Under the pieces are notes generated by a model, which did not search any database, was not told the origin of the DNA, and worked only from the letters and a program-made list of their open reading frames with translations. From Deltaproteobacteria bacterium (GTDB lineage: Bacteria > Myxococcota_A > UBA9042), in contig JACKFC010000061.1 of assembly GCA_020632665.1 (NCBI GenBank), forward strand, positions 1-13,456: a stretch of 13,456 bases of DNA, in the 5' to 3' direction. Of the stretch, positions 1-5,951 are shown one piece after another; position 1 is the first letter of the stretch; every line of letters starts with the position of its first letter. The position numbers were made by a program, and so were the translations under genes.

Positions 1-321
1 GCCCGCTGCGCGCTCGACGTCGGGCCGGACCACGTCCACTTCGCCAAGCTGCCGCCGGACCTGAACACCTGGGCCAGGCAGAGCGAGGAGCACCTGGCCA
101 AGCTCTGCGCGAGCTTGCCCGGCAGGGTGGAGCAGCGCGTGGTCGCCGCGGAAGACGCCGCGCCGGCGATCGTCGCCGCTGCCCTGCAGGACGCCGTCGA
201 TTTGGTGGTGGTCGCCGCGGGCAGCAAGGGGCCGCTCGAGACGTTGCTGCTCGGCAGCACGACCGAGGCCGTGCTCCGCCTCTCGCCGCTGCCGGTGCTG
301 GTCCTTCGCGGCGCGATCTAG
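1..321 (+). CDS. Universal stress protein (UspA family), C-terminal part
   Basis: The frame is open from the first base of the window and ends at TAG 319-321, so the N-terminus lies outside; 106 residues are visible. The C-terminal half carries the UspA nucleotide-binding signature: a hydrophobic strand (DLVVVAAGSKG), then LLLGSTTEAVLR, then the closing strand SPLPVLVLR. In ATP-binding UspA proteins the loop is usually G-2x-G-9x-G(S/T). Here the second spacing is seven residues, so the loop is slightly shortened but the GST is kept. Usp proteins are cytoplasmic, bind ATP or AMP and support survival under starvation, oxidative or respiratory stress. The gene converges on the ybiT-like gene with only 31 bp between the stops. 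The neighbouring cyd genes fit a stress/low-oxygen setting, but a functional link is inference. Family call is confident; specific role unknown. Confidence 0.88.
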   Translation, partial: ARCALDVGPDHVHFAKLPPDLNTWARQSEEHLAKLCASLPGRVEQRVVAAEDAAPAIVAAALQDAVDLVVVAAGSKGPLETLLLGSTTEAVLRLSPLPVLVLRGAI

Positions 322-329
322 GCGCAGGA

Positions 330-342
330 GCCGCGCTGCGGC
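330..342. terminator. Possible hairpin between convergent genes
   Basis: GCCGC (330-334), loop GCT and GCGGC (338-342) form a 5-bp all-GC stem in the 31-bp space between the convergent usp and ybiT stops. There is no T-run on either strand, so this is not a classical intrinsic terminator. The position is the main support. Confidence 0.22.
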
Positions 343-352
343 CGCGTCGTCG

Positions 353-1951
353 CTAAATCTCGCCGCCGCCGGCGATGTAGCGGTCGTGGTACTCGTCCCA
401 CGAGCCACGGTAGTCGACGATCTCGTTCCGACCGGTGACGTGCCAGATCCGCGTGCAGGCCTCGGTGAGCAGGTCACGGTCGTGGGTGACCAGCAGCAGC
501 GTGCCTTGGTAGGCCGAGAGGCCCTCGGCCAGCGCCGCGATCGACTCGAGATCGAGGTGGTTGGTCGGCTCGTCGAGGACCAGCGTATTGGGCCGCGTGA
601 TCATCAGCTGCGAAAAGAGCATGCGGACGCGCTCGCCACCCGACAGTACGTCGGTCGACTTCTTGCCCTCGTCGCCGCGGAAGAGCATCCGGCCGAGCAG
701 GCCGCGGACCTCCTCGAGATCGGCGCCGGGCTTGAAGCCGTGCAGCCAGGAATCGATGGTCAGGCCCTTCTGGATCGTCTCCTCGTGCTCCTGCGGCAGG
801 TAGCCGATGCTGGTCTTCTGGCCCCATTCGTAGCTGCCGGCAGTCGGCTCGAGCTCTCCGAGCAGGGTCCGGATCAGCGTGGTCTTGCCGACACCGTCCT
901 TGCCGACGATGCCGATTCGGTCGCCCCGGTTGACGTGTGCGCGGAAGCCGGAAAAGACGTCGAGATCACCGAATGCCTTCGCGAGATCGGTGATGTCGAC
1001 GACGTGCCGACCGGACTCCTCACCGACTTCGAAGCGGATATAGGGTCGCTGAATATTGCTGCGTTTGATGGAGGCTTGGTCGAGCTTGTCGAGTTGCTTC
1101 TTGCGCGACTGCACCTGGCTGGCGCGGGAACCGGCCGAGAAGCGCTGGATGAACTCGTTGAGCGCCGCGACCTTCTTCTGCTTCTGCGCGTGCTGCTGCT
1201 CGACCTGGCCGCGGATCTGCCCCTTGGTGCGGACCATATCGTCGTAGTTGCCGGGGTAGACGATGATCGTCTCGTAGTCGATGTCCGCGGTGTGCGTGGT
1301 GATCGCGTTGAGGAAGCGGCGATCGTGGCTGATCACGACCAGGGCGCCGCGGTAGCCGACCAAGAAGTTCTCCAGCCACTCGATGGTGTCGAGGTCGAGG
1401 TGGTTGGTGGGCTCGTCGAGCATCATCGCCTCGGGTCGGCCGAAGAGCGCCTGGGCGAGCAGGACGCGGACCTTCATACCGCCGGAGAGCTCGGCCATCG
1501 TGCTCTGGTGCAGCTCGGCCGGGATGCCCAGGCCCAGCAGCAGAGACTCGGCTTCGGCCTCGGCGGTATAGCCGTCCTCCTCGGCGACGATGCACTCGAG
1601 CTCGGCGATGCGCATGCCCATCTCGTCGGTGAAGTCCTCGGCGTTGGCGTAGATCTCGTCGCGCTCCTGCATCGCCTCCCACAGCGGCTGGTTGCCCATG
1701 ATCACCGTGTCGAGGACGCGGAACTCGTTGAAGAGCGAATGATCCTGCTTGAGGACGGCGGTCTTGCGCGGGCGGCTGACGTGGCCCTGATCCGGCTCGA
1801 TATCGCCGGCGATGATCTTCATGAAGGTCGACTTGCCGGCGCCATTCGGGCCGGTGAGGCCGTAGCGGTTGCCGGCGGCGAAGGTGACGTCGACGTCTTC
1901 GAAGAGCTTGCGCCCACCGTAGGTCTTGCTGACTGTCGAGATGGTGATCAT
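353..1951 (-). CDS. ybiT: ABC-F family ATPase, YbiT-like
   Basis: Cytoplasmic ABC-F protein of 532 residues with two ATP-binding cassettes and no membrane segments; this family acts on ribosomes in translation. Cassette 1: Walker A GPNGAGKS (34-41), signature LSGGM (155-159), Walker B with MLDEPTNHLD (177-186). A charged linker spans about 240-300. Cassette 2: Walker A GKDGVGKT (350-357), signature LSGGE (436-440), Walker B with VLDEPTNHLD (458-467). From memory it matches E. coli YbiT (about 530 residues) closely, for example in GNRYGLTGPNG, VLDTVIMG, SHDRRFLN, VYPGNYD and QRFSA. The frame stays open far upstream, but the ATG at 1951 is chosen because the family match begins there and GGAG sits 6 nt before it. 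It is last of four leftward genes, 98 bp after the DHH-CBS stop. Both cassettes look catalytically intact; the physiological role of YbiT is poorly defined. Confidence 0.93.
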   Translation of the reverse strand: MITISTVSKTYGGRKLFEDVDVTFAAGNRYGLTGPNGAGKSTFMKIIAGDIEPDQGHVSRPRKTAVLKQDHSLFNEFRVLDTVIMGNQPLWEAMQERDEIYANAEDFTDEMGMRIAELECIVAEEDGYTAEAEAESLLLGLGIPAELHQSTMAELSGGMKVRVLLAQALFGRPEAMMLDEPTNHLDLDTIEWLENFLVGYRGALVVISHDRRFLNAITTHTADIDYETIIVYPGNYDDMVRTKGQIRGQVEQQHAQKQKKVAALNEFIQRFSAGSRASQVQSRKKQLDKLDQASIKRSNIQRPYIRFEVGEESGRHVVDITDLAKAFGDLDVFSGFRAHVNRGDRIGIVGKDGVGKTTLIRTLLGELEPTAGSYEWGQKTSIGYLPQEHEETIQKGLTIDSWLHGFKPGADLEEVRGLLGRMLFRGDEGKKSTDVLSGGERVRMLFSQLMITRPNTLVLDEPTNHLDLESIAALAEGLSAYQGTLLLVTHDRDLLTEACTRIWHVTGRNEIVDYRGSWDEYHDRYIAGGGEI

Positions 1952-2000
1952 CGGGCGCTCCGTGGGGAAATTTCGGGGCACTCGGCCCCGGCGGGGCGCT

Positions 2001-2029
2001 TGGATACGGCAATGCCGACCGGCTGACAA
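2001..2029 (-). promoter_or_regulatory. Weak promoter candidate upstream of ybiT
   Basis: On the minus strand TTGTCA (2024-2029) matches the -35 consensus at 5 of 6 positions. A 17-nt spacer leads to TATCCA (2001-2006), which matches the -10 consensus at only 3 of 6. A GC hairpin (GCCCC 1985-1989, loop GGC, GGGGC 1993-1997) lies just downstream. Together they could let ybiT be expressed apart from the upstream cyd genes. Support is weak. Confidence 0.25.
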
Positions 2030-2049
2030 GGCGCAACCGGCTGCGGCGC

Positions 2050-3372
2050 TCAGGAAGTCACGGAAGATTCGCCGTAGAGCGTCCGCAGCACGTCGCTGCG
2101 GCTGAGCAGGCCGACGACCGCACCCGTGGCGTCGACGACCGGCAGCCGGCCGATATCGTGGCTCACCATCACGCGGTGGGCGTCGTCGAGCGTCAGGTCG
2201 GGCGCGACGGTGCGGACGTGGGTCGCCATCCCGGCGGCGATGGCGCGGTCCATATCGTCGCGGCCGCGGGCCCGCTCGATGTCGCGTCGGGAGAGGACGC
2301 CGACCATGGCGCCGTCCCGCAGGACCGGCGCGCCGTGCACGCCCCTTTGCAGCAGCGCGACCTCTGCCTGCGCCATCGTCAGCCCTGCGTCGAGGCAAAA
2401 GACCTCGCCCGTCATCAGGTCGCGCACCCGCGGCGGATCGTGGATCGCGTCGTCGAGCTGCTGCAGCAACGCGTCCATGCCGGCGGCCGCGGCGTCACCC
2501 CGGAGCGTGACCGAGCCTGCACCGGCGTGGCCGCCGCCGCCCAGCGCCGTCATCGCCGCGCCGACGTCGACCCATGGCGCGCTCGCGCGGCCGACGATGC
2601 TGAGCTTGCCCGACGCGGTTCGCCAGCCGAGGAAGAGCGCGTCGAGCTCGGTCATCCCGAGCGCGGCGCTGACGACCTCGGCCAGCCCGACCCCGCCGCC
2701 GGTGGCGGCACATTCGACCACGCCGATCCGCACGCCGCGCAGGTCGAGCCGCCGCATGCCGGCCAGCGTCTGTGCCAGCACCTGCTGCTGCTCGGCGTCC
2801 AGGCCTCCGCGCAGGGTGTCGCGCACGACGCCGAGGCTGGCGCCGCACGCGAGGAGATGCGCCAGCGCCGCGGCGTCGCGCGGGGTGGTGCCGGAGAAGG
2901 TGAGCGATCCGGTGTCGGTGTGGATGCCGAGCGCCATCGCGGTGGCGCTGGCGGCGTCGATCGGCGTGCCGGCGCGTTGCAGCGCCTCGACCAAGAGCGT
3001 GACGACGGCGCCGACCGGCTCGGCGCGCTCTCGGTCGGCCGGCAGGTCGTCGGTGCGGGCGCGGTGGTGGTCCCAGGTCTCGATGCGGAAGGCCGCCCTG
3101 CCCTCGTCACGGGCCAGCAGCAGCTTGGCGACGCTGCGTAGCCGTCGGCGCTGGCGGGTGTCGACGACGACGAGCTCTTCGACCGCCGCCGGGTCGATGG
3201 CGTCGATCTCCGCCACCTCGAAGCGGTCCTTGTGCAGGGCCAAGTAGGCGTGCACCAACCGGTCGAGCGGGCGGCCGACCACGATCTCCCCGCCGCCGTA
3301 GAGCAGGCGCGCGGCGAGCATCGCGGCGAAGCCGTCGAAGTCGGCGTGGTCGTGGGTTGCGAAGACGCGCAT
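2050..3372 (-). CDS. DHH/DHHA1 phosphoesterase with two C-terminal CBS domains
   Basis: A 440-residue soluble protein. DHH domain: HDHADFDG near the N-terminus (7-14), VVVDTR (68-73, metal-ligand Asp 71), WDHHR (100-104) and GIHTDTGSL (149-157). DHHA1 domain: GGGGHAGAGS (278-287). Two CBS domains follow at about 316-372 and 379-434, each ending in the usual VG(V/L)LSR(R/S)D pattern. DHH-DHHA1 proteins are metal-dependent phosphodiesterases or phosphatases acting on short RNA or (cyclic) dinucleotides; CBS pairs usually bind adenine nucleotides and regulate the attached domain. In some delta-proteobacterial and related proteins the same DHH-CBS-CBS block precedes a tRNA nucleotidyltransferase (CCA/A-adding) domain; here the protein stops after CBS2. 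Start ATG at 3372 has GGGAG about 5 nt upstream. It lies 64 bp after cydB on the same strand. Substrate cannot be told from sequence. Confidence 0.88.
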   Translation of the reverse strand: MRVFATHDHADFDGFAAMLAARLLYGGGEIVVGRPLDRLVHAYLALHKDRFEVAEIDAIDPAAVEELVVVDTRQRRRLRSVAKLLLARDEGRAAFRIETWDHHRARTDDLPADRERAEPVGAVVTLLVEALQRAGTPIDAASATAMALGIHTDTGSLTFSGTTPRDAAALAHLLACGASLGVVRDTLRGGLDAEQQQVLAQTLAGMRRLDLRGVRIGVVECAATGGGVGLAEVVSAALGMTELDALFLGWRTASGKLSIVGRASAPWVDVGAAMTALGGGGHAGAGSVTLRGDAAAAGMDALLQQLDDAIHDPPRVRDLMTGEVFCLDAGLTMAQAEVALLQRGVHGAPVLRDGAMVGVLSRRDIERARGRDDMDRAIAAGMATHVRTVAPDLTLDDAHRVMVSHDIGRLPVVDATGAVVGLLSRSDVLRTLYGESSVTS

Positions 3373-3436
3373 CGGGCTCCCTGGACGGTCAGGCTAGGCG
3401 ATGCGGCGGCGGGTGCAAGGCGGCGGCAGGTGTGTG

Positions 3437-4468
3437 CTACGGGCGGAAGACGCGGTAGAGCAGCCAGAACGCCGGGATCAACAGCACGCTGCCGAGCCCC
3501 AGCGCTCCGACCACGGGCCAGAGGACCGACGCCGGCGCGGCGGCACCGCGGATGGTCAGGTCCGGCAGGACGACGTACGGCACCTGCGACGCGGCCCAGC
3601 CGCCGACGACGCCGAAGGTCTGCGCGATCACGGCCCACCGCGCGAGCGCGAATTTCCGCCGCCAGAGCGCAGCGGTGGTCGTCACGCCCGCGATCGCGGT
3701 GAATGCGTGGCCTGCCAGGGCCCACGCGCCACCGGTCAGCCCCTGCCGCAGCGCCGGCGCGCCGGTCGCGGTGAGCGCGAAGGCGAGCCACGCCGTGACG
3801 ACGACGGCGACCGTCGCCCCGAGCGCGCGGAGGCGGAAATCCGCAGCGAGCGGCGCGTCCGCCCCTTCACTGCGGGCGACGTCGGCGGCGAGGTAGACCG
3901 CGGCGAGCTGGGCGAAGAGCGCGAGGACGAACAGGCCCAAGGCGAAGGGAAAGGGGGCCCACCAAGCGGAGACGAAATCGGTGACCACGCGCCCGTCCGG
4001 GCCGATGTGCAGCGCGCCGGAGACCGCCGCGCCGAGGCAGACGCCGAGAAAGACGGGCGTGACGACGCTGCTGACGGCGAAGACGCGGCTCCAGCGCCGC
4101 CCGCGCTCGGTCGCCCCGGGCCCGCGGTCGTAGCTGCGGAAGGTGAAGGCCGAGCCGCGCAAGACGACGCCGACCAGCATCACCGTCAGCGGCACGTGCA
4201 GCGCCGTGGTGAGCGCCGCGAACGCGCCGGGGAAGCAGACGAAGAGCAGCACCACGACCAGGATCAGCCAGACGTGGTTGGCCTCCCAGATCGGCGCGAT
4301 GGCGCGCTCGATGACGGCACGCTGTCGCTCCGCCCGCGGCCCCCGGGCGAAGAGATCCCAGACGCCGCCGCCGAAGTCGGCGCCGCCGCTGATGGCGTAA
4401 ATCCCGAGTGCGACGACGATGACCGCCGCGATGATCCAGGCCGGTTGGGTGAGGTCGAACTCAGCCAT
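3437..4468 (-). CDS. cydB: Cytochrome bd-type quinol oxidase subunit II
   Basis: Integral membrane partner of CydA, 343 residues, with several long hydrophobic segments beginning at about 11-30, 65-85, 88-105, 130-150 and 170-195 and ending at 315-338. Recognisable CydB features are the first-helix GGADFGGGVWDL (28-39) and the loop IAPIWEANHVWLI (57-69), equivalent to the IxPVWDGNEVWL region of canonical CydB. WEANHVW rather than WDGNEVW marks a divergent CydB subgroup. The subunit supports oxidase assembly and proton/quinol function but binds no haem itself. The frame continues upstream, but ATG 4468 is chosen because the protein then begins just before helix 1 and its ATGGCTGA overlaps the cydA stop by 8 bp, implying translational coupling. 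No small cydX-like frame follows in the 64 bp before the next gene. Confidence 0.9.
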   Translation of the reverse strand: MAEFDLTQPAWIIAAVIVVALGIYAISGGADFGGGVWDLFARGPRAERQRAVIERAIAPIWEANHVWLILVVVLLFVCFPGAFAALTTALHVPLTVMLVGVVLRGSAFTFRSYDRGPGATERGRRWSRVFAVSSVVTPVFLGVCLGAAVSGALHIGPDGRVVTDFVSAWWAPFPFALGLFVLALFAQLAAVYLAADVARSEGADAPLAADFRLRALGATVAVVVTAWLAFALTATGAPALRQGLTGGAWALAGHAFTAIAGVTTTAALWRRKFALARWAVIAQTFGVVGGWAASQVPYVVLPDLTIRGAAAPASVLWPVVGALGLGSVLLIPAFWLLYRVFRP

Positions 4469-5804
4469 GACCCGCCTCGTCGGCGCTCGCGAATGCCTCC
4501 GTGCTGGCAAAGTCCGTACTGGCAAAGACGTGGCGGCGCAGCAGGGCAACGGCCACCACGCCGAGCGCGGCGTAGAGCACGGTGAAGACGGCGAAGGGCA
4601 GCCAGAGCCCCGGCATCGGCGTGACGGCGTCGGCCGTTCGCATCACGCCCCGGATCACCCAGGGTTGGCGGCCGACCTCGGTCACCGTCCAACCGGCCTC
4701 GACCGCGATCACGCCGAGCGGCGCGGCGAGGACGCAGAGCCGCAGCAGCCAGGGGTCCAGCGGCAGTCGCCGCCGGCGCCAGGCCAGCCACGCGGCGAGC
4801 AGTGTCAGCGCGATCAACGCCGAGCCGGCACCGACCATGATCTGAAAGGCGAGATGGGTGACGGTCACCGGCGGCCAATCCTCGCGCGGGAAGTCGAGCA
4901 GGCCGCGGACTTCGGCGTCCGGATCGTTGAACGCCATCAGCGAGAGCAGCTTCGGCAGGTCGAGCGAGTAGGCGACCTCGCCGGTGGCTTCGTCGGGCCA
5001 ACCGCCGACCCGCAGCGGCACGCCCCGATGGGTGTGGAAGTGGGCCTCCATCGCCGCGAGCTTGATCGGCTGCACCTCGGCGACGTGGACGGCGCTCTGA
5101 TGCCCGGAAATCGGCTGGATCAGCGCAGCCACGCCGCCGACGGCCAGGGCGATGCCGAACGCCATCCGATGCAGGCGCGAGGCGGGCTGCCGCAACAGGG
5201 CCCAGGCGTGGATGCCGGCGACCGCGAAGCCCACGGCCTCCAGCGCGGCGATCAGCATGTGCAGCACCTGCGAGGGGGCCGCCGGATTCCACAGCGCGGC
5301 GAAGGGGTCGATATCGACGAATTGCCCACCCTCGAAGCGGAAACCGGCCGGCGTATTCATCCAGGCGTTGGCGCAGACGACGAAGGCACCCGACGCCATG
5401 CCGCAGATCCAGACGCCCGCGCCGGCGAGCCAATGGGCTCGCGGCGAGATCCGGTCCCAGCCGTAGAGCCAGATGCCGAGGAAGATCGCCTCGAGGAAGA
5501 AGGCGAAGCCCTCGAGCGAGAAGGGCATGCCGATGACGGGCCCGGCGTGGCGCATGAACTCGGGCCAGAGCAGCCCGAGCTCGAACGAGAGCGCGGTGCC
5601 CGAGACGGCGCCGACGGCGAAGAGGATCGCGGTGCCCTTCGACCAGCGCTTGGCCAGCTCGAGGGCGACGGGATCGCCGCGCCGCAGCCAGATCGCCTCG
5701 GCCACGATCATCAGCAGCGGCATCGCCATCCCGACGATGGCGAAGAGGATGTGAAAGCCGAGCGACATCGCCATCTGCGCCCGGGCGGCGAGGAGATCGC
5801 TCAT
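4461..5804 (-). CDS. cydA: Cytochrome bd-type quinol oxidase subunit I (short Q-loop type)
   Basis: Haem-carrying subunit of the bd-type terminal oxidase, which oxidises quinol and reduces O2 to water in the cytoplasmic membrane. At 447 residues it is shorter than E. coli CydA (about 522), mostly because the C-terminal Q-loop is short, as in the CioA/short-Q-loop group. Expected ligands are present: His18 (haem b595 position), His182 in LHMLIAALEA and Met324 in QIMVGAG (haem b558). Glu98 and Glu105 in SLEGFAFFLEAIFLG match the conserved acidic residues. Lys248 and Glu253 in KLAAMEAHFHTHRG fit the quinol-binding loop, and GRQPW (378-382) is diagnostic. Start ATG 5804 has GAGGT 4 nt upstream. 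A much longer open frame extends upstream only because the opposite strand is GC-rich coding DNA. cydA is first of the leftward run and divergent from the FG-GAP lipoprotein. Confidence 0.94.
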   Translation of the reverse strand: MSDLLAARAQMAMSLGFHILFAIVGMAMPLLMIVAEAIWLRRGDPVALELAKRWSKGTAILFAVGAVSGTALSFELGLLWPEFMRHAGPVIGMPFSLEGFAFFLEAIFLGIWLYGWDRISPRAHWLAGAGVWICGMASGAFVVCANAWMNTPAGFRFEGGQFVDIDPFAALWNPAAPSQVLHMLIAALEAVGFAVAGIHAWALLRQPASRLHRMAFGIALAVGGVAALIQPISGHQSAVHVAEVQPIKLAAMEAHFHTHRGVPLRVGGWPDEATGEVAYSLDLPKLLSLMAFNDPDAEVRGLLDFPREDWPPVTVTHLAFQIMVGAGSALIALTLLAAWLAWRRRRLPLDPWLLRLCVLAAPLGVIAVEAGWTVTEVGRQPWVIRGVMRTADAVTPMPGLWLPFAVFTVLYAALGVVAVALLRRHVFASTDFASTEAFASADEAGHG

Positions 5805-5841
5805 CTGCACCTCGGTGGCGGACCTCCGCCTCGGGGCGTGG

Positions 5842-5850
5842 ATTTTAGCA
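5842..5850 (-). promoter_or_regulatory. Extended -10 promoter candidate for cydA
   Basis: On the minus strand TGCTAAAAT matches an extended -10 element: TG, one base, then TAAAAT (5 of 6 against TATAAT). It lies 37 bp before the cydA ATG, giving a leader of roughly 30 nt. No good -35 is seen at the right distance, which extended -10 promoters tolerate. It is the only AT-rich patch in the divergent 147-bp gap. No clear FNR-type palindrome is visible. Confidence 0.4.
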
Positions 5851-5913
5851 GATCTCGGCGCGAATTGCGCGGATGCGGGGCGAGCGCGGCGACACGAGCG
5901 CTTTCGCCGGCGC

Positions 5914-5938
5914 GTCCGCGCAGGCATGCTCTGCGGAC
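5914..5938. promoter_or_regulatory. Imperfect palindrome just upstream of the FG-GAP lipoprotein RBS
   Basis: Arms GTCCGC (5914-5919) and GCGGAC (5933-5938) pair perfectly and flank a partly symmetrical centre containing GCATGC. The structure ends 3 nt before the GGAGG of the downstream gene. It could be an operator or an mRNA hairpin affecting translation; in GC-rich DNA such palindromes also arise by chance. Confidence 0.3.
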
Positions 5939-5951
5939 CACGGAGGCGACG

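Noticed and set aside
386..2026. 546-codon plus-strand frame over the ybiT-like gene
   Set aside because: It is an antisense shadow caused by G/C third positions. The minus strand has unmistakable ABC motifs.
2126..3247. Plus-strand frames over the DHH-CBS gene
   Set aside because: Ser/Arg/Ala-rich shadow translations with no RBS or motif.
4419..5951. Long open frame on the plus strand across cydAB, in frame with the FG-GAP lipoprotein
   Set aside because: It is antisense to two clearly coding genes. Its translation is low-complexity charged sequence, and the lipoprotein has its own RBS and signal peptide at 5952.
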